NCBI RefSeq assembly: GCF_932294415.1
Contig: NC_065535.1
Location: 94,628,862 to 94,692,861 of the forward strand
Direction: 5' to 3'
From: Quercus robur
Lineage: Eukaryota > Streptophyta > Magnoliopsida > Fagales > Fagaceae
Length of the DNA stretch: 64,000 nt
Shown here: positions 1 to 10,233 of the stretch, piece by piece
Position numbering within the stretch: position 1 is the stretch's first letter
Layout of the letters: each line of letters begins with the position of its first letter
Made by a program: the position numbers and the translations under genes
Notes under the pieces: model-generated
Told to the model about the DNA's origin: nothing
The model's database searches: none
What the model saw: the letters and a program-made list of their open reading frames with translations, nothing else

Positions 1-2152
1 ATTCAGCATTCTCAAACCCCAATATATCCTCCCATATCTGCCAAAAGAAGGGGAATTGAATAGATCAAAAAAATGTAGTTTAAATTTAGAATTCAAGGGG
101 ACCTAAAATTGTAGAAGAGAGGCTGTATAATTCATAGGTTTCATGTCATACAATATGACAAATGTGATATTCATATAATTAGAAACAGAATAGAAAAACA
201 TTAGTACTTATGACCACAAGACAGCCATGTTTTCTGTGTGCTTTTCTTTCTGAAGAATTTTTAACCAAAATCTGTTGATGAGACTCATCAATTTAATAAT
301 TAGTATTGTTAATTGAGTCTCATTAATTAGCCTCATCACTGTCCTATTAGACATCTCCTCATGATAACTGCCTCTACTTGACTTTTCCAATGAATCATCT
401 CCTTTCTCTCATTAAGGACGTATTTAACTTCTACTGTATTATTTATAAATTACACAAGCACTACGGCTCAGTTATTTACAATTAAGATTACAACCGCTAC
501 ATGCCTATTTGATTTGCAATTCATACTAAGAATTTTTTTTCATTTTTAAAAGTCATTTAACATTTTAATTTAGTTAACTGAGAACAGAAAATTCAAATAA
601 CCTGACCATCTCAACTTAAGATAGTAATTTAACTGAGATTTTTCTAAAAAATCTACCAAGTTGATACCAATCTTTTCACATTTGCTTGTCATCTTTATGT
701 ACAGACAATTTGTTTAAAGACATAATGTTATTACCTTGCATAAACTTCACCACTAATTATTTATTATTGTTGGTCTTAAATAACATATACTGTAATTCAA
801 CTTTAAATTAAATACATGACTAATAAAATTGATTTAAATAAAAAAAACATGTGTGTCAAACAGGTTTACAAGCTAGTTTGGAATTCAGTATGATGCTACA
901 CTGACAGAATAGCAGACAAGGATTTACATGTTAAACCCCCTACAACTACAAGAGACCCACAAAGTGAACACATTCTGCCCAAAATAACAGACCAGAATAA
1001 TTGGCCCAAGAATGAAATGACAAGATTACTTAAAATTGATTTTGTATCACCACCGCATTCAAGAGAAGTTAAACAGAGAGAACTGAGAAAACATGCTGAT
1101 GTACACAAAGCAGAATGCTGGATTATAGGTAACTATGGAAAGGCAGAGGTCTCTCATTTTTTTTCCTCATTTGAGTCTGGCTCTAATTAAGAACAATCAA
1201 TGTCAAATTTATAAGAACTTGAAACTAAGAGTGGAGCTCACTAAAGAAAATTTGTTACACAAGCATGAAAGTAGTTTGATGCAAAACATTTAGAAGAACC
1301 TAGGAGTGCAATTAAACACCCCCCCTCCCCCTCCCACATGCACACACCCAGCAAAGATAAGTTAGAAATTAAAAAAAAAAAAAAGAGGGGGGGGGGGGGG
1401 TGGGGGGAGGTTGGCTAAGTCACTGGCTTCAAATTTGTGAGAGAAATGTAACTATAGCATAGCAAGTAACCTGTGCAAGGCCTGGTTGTAGAGCACATTG
1501 TATCATCAAGCGCCCAATTACATCACGTGCAACTACTGTTTCAATAAGATCCCCTCCAACAAGTTTCACCAGGGGCTCATTATCAATGTCACTCATCTCC
1601 ACAACAACATGACCCCTTACACCCTCTTTCACTCCAGTGAGACTGAGCACAACCCTCAAAGCACGTGCATCACTCTGTTAACAAATATATGAACATATAA
1701 GTTATTTTGTTTCAAAGAAACAATATAAATCACTGAGAAGCATAAGGACATTGAGAATTGGTAGTAACCAGATCAGAACTTTCATGTGACACTAATACAA
1801 TGATAGCACGTGCCTTTGAAACTGAGACCTGTGAATATGGAGAGGGAAAAAATCTGAATGAAAGATGTATTTTTTAAAAGATGATGAAAGTAAAAGAGCA
1901 ATCAACTACAGTGATCAGGGAAAAAAAAAAAAGAGCGGGGGAGAAGGAATCTTAGATACCAAAAAGTACCTTCTTTAAGTCAGCCAGTATAAGAGGACTG
2001 CCACTTCGGCATATAACAGATGTCCCCATGAAGTCAAATTCTAGCTTTGCTATGTCTATCTCCATTTCCTCCTTGTCTCGTTCTGCAAGTACCACAACAA
2101 CTCCACCACCAATGCTCTTGTTTGCTATTGCAAGCTGCTTCAAGAGTGGACC
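1..2152 (-). CDS. CASTOR/POLLUX (DMI1)-type ion channel, 3' exons only, continues past the left edge
   Basis: Four exons read on the minus strand: 2152-1970, 1828-1769, 1674-1471 and 37-1, each with AG/GT borders and matching phase. They encode the cytosolic regulatory (RCK-like) part of the nuclear-envelope cation channels CASTOR and POLLUX/DMI1, which are needed for nuclear calcium oscillation in root symbiosis. Recognisable blocks are KQLAIANKSIGGG, FDFMGTSVICRSGSPLILA, VSVSKARAIIVL, SLTGVKEG, EMSDIDNEPLVKLVGG, DVIGRLMIQCALQPGLAQ and IWEDILGFENAE. The membrane-spanning 5' exons are not visible between 2153 and the JAZ gene at 5624, nor at 18.7-22.4 kb, so the copy is either 5'-truncated or split by a very long intron. 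Exon 1828-1769 ends VSHESSDL where the family, as I recall it, has ASDENADQ, which is unusual divergence. Family assignment is firm; whether it is functional is doubtful. Confidence 0.8.
1366..1411. repeat. A-run followed by G-run
   Basis: A poly-A tract is followed by about 20 G with one interruption. It lies in the 1.4-kb intron between the last two visible exons of the ion-channel gene. The rest of that intron (38-1470) is AT-rich and shows nothing else I recognise. Confidence 0.8.
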
Positions 2153-2744
2153 CTATAGCCAACAATCATAAATTAACTTTGAATTGTTTTATCTTAATAA
2201 ATTTGACACTTTGATCTCAAGATTTATGCAGTTCACCCATTTCATCAAACTAAATATGTTCAGGCTTAGAGAAGCCAGAAACAGAAAGGGTCAAGGGCAT
2301 ATGAGGTTCACTTTGCACTTTCAAAAGGCATAGAGATATACCATTCAATAACTTAAGAACCAAAAATGTTAAGGGGTGCTAGCGGCAAATCTAACTTCGC
2401 ATGCACCCTGTATATGCTGAAACAAAATTTTGGACAGAAACCTTGCACTTAAAAGGCAACACTCAGTTATTCATATCAACTCATTTTCCTTTTCTAATGG
2501 ACGTCAAGAACCATAATTAGACATGAAATTCCAGTAACAGTTAAGTTCATGCTTTCTACAACTTCTTAATGGCTGAAAGATGAAATTTTTGGTTATATGT
2601 AACTAAAAATTAGCAGCATCTCAAAAGTTCCATAACAACTTCCCAAAGCTAAACCAGTATTTACCAATCACCCCAACACTACAATCTTAACAATATCCAG
2701 AAGTTAAAGGAAAATCTAGATATCACTTGAAGATTGCCATTTTA

Positions 2745-3106
2745 TATCCTTTCTCTTTTCATTTACCTAAAATAAAAAAATATATATATATTAATAAACA
2801 AAAACCAGTACATCACAGCGCAGCAGCAGCAGCAGCACCAACCTCTGCCGACACAGGTCGTCAGTGCTGCTAATCATGGCGCACTAAACTCACCAATTTT
2901 GATCGGCAATCACTTTCATTGCTTAAAACTGCAACACAAATGGTTGTTCTTTACATCCCAATTAGATCAAACCCAATCTACGATTCTTCTCCTCTTGGAA
3001 TAACCCACAAAAATCAAAGAATGTTCAGCTGCTGCCGTGCTGTGATGTATTGGTTTTTGTTTATTAATTTATTTTTTATTTTAGGTAAATGAAAGGAGAA
3101 AAGGCA
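2745..3106. mobile_element. Foldback/MITE-like element with ~80-bp inverted arms
   Basis: The left arm (about 2747-2832: CTTTCTC, TTTCATTTACCTAAAATAAA, TTAATAAACAAAAACCA, ACATCACAGCGCAGCAGCAG) is repeated in reverse complement at about 3026-3104 (GCTGCTGCCGTGCTGTGATG, TGGTTTTTGTTTATTAAT, TTTAGGTAAATGAAAGGAGA). The arms enclose about 190 bp of unique sequence. No coding region is seen. Long inverted arms with a short core fit a non-autonomous foldback DNA transposon. I did not find a convincing target duplication. Confidence 0.65.
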
Positions 3107-3406
3107 TGAAATTAGGCATTAATGAAATAAGTGGACATGTGGCAAATTTTAATTAGTAGAACATATAGTAGAGCACAAAAGGTGTGGCAGAATTTTAGAA
3201 TTTTTTTTTAAGAGAATTTCAACTTATGGTGTCTGCTTCTAATGATAGTTCTTTATCATCAAATCAAGACATCAATCAATTTTTAGTGTGGCAGAATATT
3301 TCGACTATTAATTTGGAATGCTCGTCGAAGTTGTTGTAAAAAAGATATTTTGAAACATGTTATGATAAAATAAATGGAAAAAAAAATGGTTAATTGTCCT
3401 TTAATT

Positions 3407-3665
3407 TTAGGGTCTATTTGGTTGGATGAGTGAAAAAATAGGAGGATAAAAAATTAGTGGGATGATAGAAAAGTAAGATGATAGAAAAATTTTAGTTTTC
3501 CTACATGTGGGTTCTAGTTAGCTTAACTGGTAAAGTTTCTGATTGTTGAATAAGAGATCTGGAGTTCAATCCCCGCCTACACCAAAAACTGATTGGTGTC
3601 TTGGTCTGATGATAAAGAGCTATCATCAAGAGCGGACGCCATAGATTGAAACTCTCTCTCTACAA

Positions 3666-3717
<52 letters not shown>

Positions 3718-4150
3718 TTCCCACATGTATGTTTGGTTGAAGGGGTGGAAAAGTGAGACTACTGTAAAAGGGTAGAAAATTTTTTTGTTTGGTTACAGAG
3801 AAAAGTGGAAGGATAAATGTAGTTTATATAAATTGACTTTTATGTCATTGTTACATAATATATAAGTTGGAGGGGTAAAAAAGTGATTGTAGAAAATTTT
3901 TTTTGTTTGGTTGAAGAGAAAAGTAGGAAAATAAATATACTTTATATAAATTGACTTTTATTTCATTGTTACATAATATATAAGAAATTCATTAAATAAT
4001 ATAAAAATTAACACATCATACATATAAATTTATATATTTTTCTTTGTTATTATACATGATATATTGCTGGGAGGATAAATAAATAAAAAACTGGGCAACA
4101 AAACACTGTTCAACTAGATTTTAACTAAATGACAGATATGTTAAATCTTG
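3407..4150. repeat. AT-rich repeat with a ~115-bp tandem duplication
   Basis: Sequence starting GGTCTATTTGGTTGGATGAG recurs as related segments. Two consecutive units near 3770-3985 share GTAGAAAATTTTTTTGTTTGG, TTATATAAATTGACTTTTAT and TTACATAATATATAAG. The SINE at 3509-3713 is inserted inside it. It is probably an old non-autonomous element; its ends are not defined. Between 4150 and 5623 I see only AT-rich sequence and a poly-A tract at 4689-4707. Confidence 0.5.
3509..3713 (+). mobile_element. tRNA-derived SINE (family A, copy 1)
   Basis: The element begins GGGTTCTAGTTAGCTTAACT, has a pol III A-box-like TTAGCTTAACTGGTAAAGT and a B-box-like GGAGTTCAATCCCC, and ends in a (TA)n tail. It is flanked by an imperfect 15-bp target duplication, AGTTTTCCTACATGT at 3494-3508 and AGTTTTCCCACATGT at 3714-3728. 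A second copy of the same family lies at 52946-53099. The A and B boxes show tRNA ancestry; SINEs of this kind move with LINE enzymes. Confidence 0.85.
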
Positions 4151-5623
4151 ATGATGATCCTTGCTTTAGAATTTTTTTTTTTTTTAAATTCTCATCAATT
4201 ACCATTTATATTATATTATATTTTGTATGACGATTAATTAATTAGAGTTTTTATTAGTTAATATTTTTTTTCAAATTAACTTTGCTGTCAACGTCATCTT
4301 CTAATCTTTCATGTCTTCAAATTCAATGATGAAGGCTATGGCCTTATCTAGTTATCATGTTCTCTCGTGTGGATTCCACACATGACTCATGAAAAAGATA
4401 GGGATCAAATTGGTGGTGGTGACATATATTGGTCTAGTTAAATTACAAGAGAGGATGTTTTGATTTTGATTGCCCACCAAATTAAATAGACGCCCTGGCA
4501 GCTAGCATATATGCCATACATAAATTTTTGTTACTTTATACCCAAATATGAAATAAGTCCATTGTCTTGTAGTTTTTGACTTTGATTGGCCATCCTTAAC
4601 TTCATCTTTTCTCTTTTAAGACAAATAAAGATAGAGAAAGCGTAAATTGCTACAACTTTTTGAAATAGAGGACTGCAAGTAGAAGAAGAAAAAAAAAAAA
4701 AAAAAAAGTACATTCATCATTCATGTGAAAGTAGGTGGCAAATTGTACATTACTAGTTAATCACTTCAATAAATTGTAAAAAAAGTTATGTCCGTAGAAA
4801 AAATGATAAAGATTCCCTGTTTTATAGTTAAGATTTAGATTTCTACTACTTTAAAAATATATATGAGTCTATGCCATTCAAAATAAGTTATCTTGGTAAT
4901 GAAATTTTAGAAGATGTGGCAGCATGAAATTTTGGTATAGTTTATTGCTTCACGACTCTCACATTCCATACAAAATCCTATGAGATGGATAGCAACACTA
5001 ACCTGACACGATTTCACCATAAATTCCTAGAGAAAGAGAACAGAAGAGGGGGTGAAAATGAAAAAGAATGTAAACCTTTTCCATTATAGATTATCAATTT
5101 GGATAATTAAATTGCATTTTAGAATTTGCAGTCTATCACTCAATATCACAAAAGCACACATGGAGGCTTGCAAGTCAGATCATTGCTCAGCCTTTTGTTG
5201 TTAATAAAAATTGCGATTTATCAAAATAAATAAATAAATAAGTAAAGCACACATGTCACGACAAGTACTACACGATGCTTTTGTGTATAACACTTTCCAA
5301 CTTGATATATAGCAGAATATAGAGCACAATTATTAGTGCTTTATTTTATTTTATTTTTTATACAATTACGTATTTGTAGGAATAAAATTTTAGGTCTAAA
5401 ATTTTGATTTTTTTTTTCTTGCATGGATAATTTTACACTTGGAAAGGAAATATTTCAACTTTGAACATTTTCGTTGAAAACACTAAAAGATGACAGTTGA
5501 GTTACAAAACTTTTTACTAAGATATATGCATAACTTCCACTTAGAACTTCAGATACAATTGATTGGCAGGATTTGTGGCTAGATACTGAAATAACATTTT
5601 GCCATAAAATTAATGTACCAACT

Positions 5624-8600
5624 TTAACAGTTTTTATTAGCTGATACAGGTAAAAAATAACCTAAACGAGAAGGAAAAGGTGAAAGAGTAAAGCTATGAT
5701 TTTGATTGGACTCATCGACATTGTCTAGTGTTGGCTCATTGTCTTCTTCCTCATCTTTTGTGATGGGAAGAGCATAAGGACATTTGCTTATTACCCTGCA
5801 AAACACAAACCATGTAATGAGTAGAGATTAATTAAGTACTTTATGTTAACAAGATCTAGTTGAGTGCTTTCGCTGTGCAAAATGTGTGGTAGTCGGTCTA
5901 GCTAAATGCAAACCCTAAAATTCATAGGGGTTGTTTTATAAATTTTCAACCTATTCTTTTTGTAAGTACAAACTCTTAGGCTCCGCTTGGGAGTTCATAA
6001 AGGAATGAAATGGAATGGAATGAGATGGTCATAAGGGAATGGAAATGAATGGAATGGAATGAAATGTATATAAGTAAGGGAAAGGAATGGAAAAGAATGG
6101 AATGGAATGGAATTAAGTAACATTAATTGGATGTTTTAAAATAAAGGAATGGAAAGGAATGAAAATGAATGGAATATAAGTAATCCTGTTTAGGAGCAAC
6201 ATGGAGAGAATAGAATGGAATCATTTTACGACAATATTACTATTATACCCCTATTTTAAAATAAAGGGTTGAATATATAGGGGTATTTTGGGAATTTTAG
6301 GAAAAAAATCATTAAATCTAATTTCATTCCCTCCCATTCCTCCCAATTTCGGGGGGAATGAAAATTTGAGGTTTTAAGGGAATAGAGAGGAATGAGTGTT
6401 CCCTCCTACCCATTCCATTTCCTCTCACTTAAACTCCCAAACAAGGGAATGAATTTTCATTTCCTCCATTAAAACTCCCAAACAAGAGAATGGAAGAATA
6501 TTTTAAAATTATTCTTTTTATTCATTTTCATTCTATTCCATTCCCTCCTCCCAAGCGGAACCTAAATATATAAGATAACAAAATTCTAATTTTATTGGAA
6601 AAGCTCAGAAACATTAAAAAAAAATAAAAATTGTAAATCTTAGAATTTTTGGGCTGGCTATGAACCTTCAGCAAATTAGTTAGAGTCAATCATACGTATT
6701 TTTTTTCTATCATTCTATTATATTTTAGGTTTAATTACCTCCTCAATACAAGAACAACATAAAAATATTAAAAATTTATGCTATATTTTTTCCAAAATCA
6801 TAACAACTAATGATACCCATGCGTGGCAATTTGTGAAGCCATACACATTCCATTTTGTTAATTTCAATATTTAGTAGAAAGAGCTACGTTTAGTTGACAA
6901 AGATAGAATAATGGCGAATTTGATAATGGTTGATTCTCTTCTAGGCCTGTACCTCGAATTCTAATTAATATGTATTTTTAATATGATACAGGGAAAATTA
7001 AATTATGAGTAATATTAGGATACTATAAATTCTACTTTAGAAATCTTATACTATATGTTAACTCTTAAATACAAAACAAAAAGTATTTAAAAAAAAATTA
7101 TTTCATATATTGTTGATTTGTTACTAATCACATTCATTACCACCTCAATTTTTAAGCATTTTTTCCCCTTTTTTGCTGTTACCTTTCTCTGCGCTTTTCA
7201 AGAAAACATTGGATGGAAAACCTTCTTGCCATTGGAATTCCTGAAAATGGCAATGAAATTTAGGCTTTGTTAGATATATTCTAAGCTGTGACATTGAAAT
7301 AAAAAATATAAAACGTGTTTTGAATGTAATTTAATGATGCATCCATACACAAAGTACAAGATTAGAAGAAAACTATGTCATTTACATGTGGTTTAATGTC
7401 AATAATAATTTTCAAAATCTGCAAATGAAATCGTGAACTATTAAAAAAGCAATAACTTGAAAGTTCAAGCACAACAGTTAAATAAAATATATGCTATTAG
7501 CACTGTAGGGAAATAGTTTGGGATTGGTTCATTCTCTTGAGAAATATGTATGGTATGTTCTCTATAAAATTTTTAAGTTTTTAACACAAACTATATGGTT
7601 GAACATTTCTTGCATGCTCTAACTTGATCATGTCACTAATTTTTTACTAAACATGACCTAATTAATCATTAATGATTGTGCTACAAATTATGATACCTTT
7701 TTCTAACTTGCTATTAATTGATGGTAAGTTGGATGGATGAGATGGTGTTCTCACTTCTGTTTTTGGCATTTCTGTGACAACAGGTTTTGACAAACAGCTT
7801 TGATTACCAGCAAGGAGCATAATTGCTTGGGCCTGCAATGAAAATGTGTGAGTAAATAATTTGTGTATAAAGAGAAAAATACTTGTCTTCAAATCAGTGC
7901 GTTTGGATTAGTTTTTTACTTATTTATTTTTTTGAAAATAGAAAATATGCACTTGTAAATTAAAAAGAAAAATTTTAATGGGTACCTTTGTGCACTCGTT
8001 AAGGATGTTTTAAAAACCAATAAACAAATACTATTTAAATTAAAAGTGACTCGACTTCTTATGGAAAGCTAATTAATTATAATAAAATAAAAAATCAAAT
8101 ATAAAATATGATACTTTAAAAAGAAAACATAAACAAACAAGTTAAATGAACTCCCCAAATTAAAAAGCTAAAACAAACACTTTGATCTAGTGAAATTTTT
8201 TTGAAGGACTTGAAAAGTATATATAAGTTGCATACCTTGGCAACAGAAACATTGTCATAGACATTAATAGCTCCATTGTAGAATATAGTGAGTTGTGATG
8301 TTGAAGACCTCCCATCCAGAGAATTTGATTGTAATGAATCAGTCCTATAAACATAAGAAGTAACTAAAGAGATCTTTTTTTTTTTTTTTTGACAAATGAA
8401 ATTGTTATACAAATAATTTAACAAATGAAAAAAAAAATGTACCTAAGTACAGGAAGTAATGCTTGTTCTAGTAAAGAAGCAGGTCTATTCAAATTAGAAC
8501 CAAATTTAGGTGGCAATAAAGGGCGTGAAGTTCTCCTCTTGAAGACTTCTGACTCTTCCATGTTTGATTTTCGTTTGTTCTGTTGAAATCTGGTGAGATA

Positions 8601-8708
8601 TTTTTTAAACAAGCAAATAGTTTGAGACATGTCATATGATGTATCTGGGTTGGTCCTATTTTTTTCAGTGATGAATTCAACATCTGAGTTTGAATCTTCT
8701 ATTCTCAT
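5624..8708 (-). CDS. JAZ/TIFY-family jasmonate-signalling repressor
   Basis: Five exons on the minus strand: 8708-8443, 8344-8236, 7832-7697, 7240-7183 and 5795-5624, all with GT/AG borders and phases that join. The protein has an N-terminal JAZ-like block (MSQTICLFKKYLTRF), a TIFY/ZIM domain (QLTIFYNGAINVYDNVSVAK joined to AQAIMLLAGNQS) and a Jas motif (IPMARRFSIQCFLEKRRER joined to VISKCPYALP), followed by an acidic tail. JAZ proteins bind MYC factors in the nucleus and recruit co-repressors; jasmonoyl-isoleucine makes SCF-COI1 degrade them. The intron splitting the Jas motif is the conserved Jas intron. The residues just before the motif (KGIPMARR) differ from the usual LPIARR degron. The start is the first ATG in frame with the TIFY exons; an upstream ATG at about 8879 lies in a duplicated copy and is not in frame. 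No LxLxL EAR motif is seen. Confidence 0.88.
5976..6565. mobile_element. MITE-like element inside the Jas intron
   Basis: The termini TTAGGCTCCGCTTGGGAG and CTCCCAAGCGGAACCTAA are inverted repeats matching at 17 of 18 positions. The interior is made of degenerate GGAATGGAATGAAATG units on the left and their complement (CATTCC, TTCATTCC) on the right, so the whole 590 bp can fold back. It has no coding capacity. The outer TTA/TAA could be a Harbinger-style target site, but the superfamily is not certain. Confidence 0.75.
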
Positions 8709-8938
8709 GAAATCCTTTGTTCTAGGAGTGCTGTAGACATTTTGTCCACCCAAAACAGGGAGAATCCTTTAGTCCTGTTCAGGAATTGAAAAAGATGATT
8801 TTCAGTGATGAATTCAACATCTGAGTTTGAATCTTCAATTCTCATGAAATCCTTTGTTCTAGGAGTGCTGCAAGACATTTTGTCCACCCAAAACAAGGAG
8901 AATCCTTTAGTCCTGTTCAGGAATTGAAAAAGATGATT
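8664..8938. repeat. 137/138-bp tandem duplication across the JAZ start
   Basis: Copy 1 (8664-8800) and copy 2 (8801-8938) lie head to tail and are nearly identical, differing by a few substitutions and one net base. Each contains the start of the JAZ open frame. On the minus strand copy 2 reads MSCSTPRTKDFMRIEDSN, then runs into copy 1 and soon stops. In copy 1 the equivalent ATG TCT is out of frame and the usable start is the internal MRIEDSN at 8708. Copy 2 may therefore act as an upstream open reading frame. Confidence 0.9.
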
Positions 8939-8950
8939 TAAAAAATAAAT

Positions 8951-8990
8951 ATATATATATATATATATATTTATATACATATATATTTTT
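8951..8990. repeat. (AT)n microsatellite
   Basis: A run of AT repeats between the tandem duplication and the Copia element, in the original JAZ promoter or leader. Confidence 0.8.
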
Positions 8991-9070
8991 ATAGTAATCT
9001 CTCCAGTTTCTAGATTTTGAAATGTAATATATCTTTTTCCCTCATATGTGCTATCACAGACTAAGGAGAT

Positions 9071-10154
9071 TGTAAGGTTGAATTTATTCAACCATCTAAT
9101 TGGCTTTATTCCGTGCCAAATTTGCTTGTAATTCAGCATTTAGTAACCCTGTATTTAGGTGGGTTTGATGTAAGGGTAGTGAGTGAGATAGAGTGAAGAT
9201 TGCTCAAGAGTGTGCAAGAAAACAGAGACTCGCGGCTGGGACTCGCGGGTGACTCGCGGCTGCAAGCCGCCAGACGCAGCACACGTGCCAAGCATGCTGG
9301 AAGATGAACAGTCATGCTAGCTAGAGCACTACAGCACAACTGGCCATACGGTTATCTTGCGACTGGATCTCGCGACTTAGTCAAGCCGCGAGCCACCCCT
9401 GTTTTGTAAAACCTGACGTTTCACATTCCTCTCCCACTCCAGTATAAATACCCCTTTTACCCACGATTGTAAGAGAGCTTCCAGAGAGAATTTTGAGAGA
9501 GAAACCCTAAAGAAAAACCAGATTGATTCACCCACAATCTATACATTAGAGTCTCTTCAAATTCCTTTACTCTCTTCCTCTCCATTGTCAAATCCTTGAG
9601 AAGCATTATACCAAACCTGGTTCTCACCATCATCATCACTGTGAGACAGCTGTTTGGATTTCTGGGAAGCAGTTAGGAAGGAACCAATCTTCATTGGTTG
9701 ATGCTGCGGTCTAGTAACGGAATCCGGGAAGCTAGAAAAGAAAAAGGTTCGGCGCAACCTCGTTGGAGCAAGAAGCTTGGAGGGCTTAGGTGCACTGGGT
9801 AGATTAGGCTTGGAGGGTCTATTGCTGTCCATGTATCCCAACTGTATTTTCTAGTGGATTGTTTACCGCTTGGAGGGCGGCGGAGAGGTTTTACGCCGAG
9901 GACTTCGGTTTCCTCTTCGATAACACATCGTGTGTTGTCTTTGTGTTTGCATCTTCCTTCCTCTCTATCTTTGCCTTTTTATTATCTGCTGTGGATTATA
10001 TTTTGTTTTGGCTTAGATAGTTTTTACCAATTCCATATTATAGCATATGTTAAGTTTCCACACACTAGTTGTTTGACATATTGCTTGAATTGGTTAAGTT
10101 GTATTTTGGGGGTCTAAACGTTCAAAGGTGTTTATACACGTTTTTGAACTTTCA
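9071..10154 (+). repeat. 5' LTR of the SIRE/Copia element
   Basis: The LTR has TG...CA ends. A TATA-like AGTATAAATACCCC near 9441-9454 probably marks the promoter. A cluster of TCGCG/CGCGA motifs lies at about 9227-9390, upstream of the TATA box. Confidence 0.95.
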
Positions 10155-10233
10155 ATTGGTATCAAAGCGGGTACATTTGTTGTGGTTTTATTACCTAAGT
10201 GTGATCCTAGACCCCTGTGTTGTGATTGTTGTT

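Noticed and set aside
896-1108. Minus-strand 70-aa open stretch (FLGQLFWSVILGRMCSL)
   Set aside because: Hydrophobic but unlike any part of the channel gene it lies in; it falls in an intron and lacks splice context.
3509-3713. Possible functional tRNA gene
   Set aside because: Pol III boxes are present, but there is no cloverleaf, and target duplications with a tail show it is a SINE.
9854-10117. 87-aa open frame in the LTR, repeated at 18361-18624
   Set aside because: Present in both LTRs because they are copies; it overlaps LTR leader sequence and has no recognisable domain.
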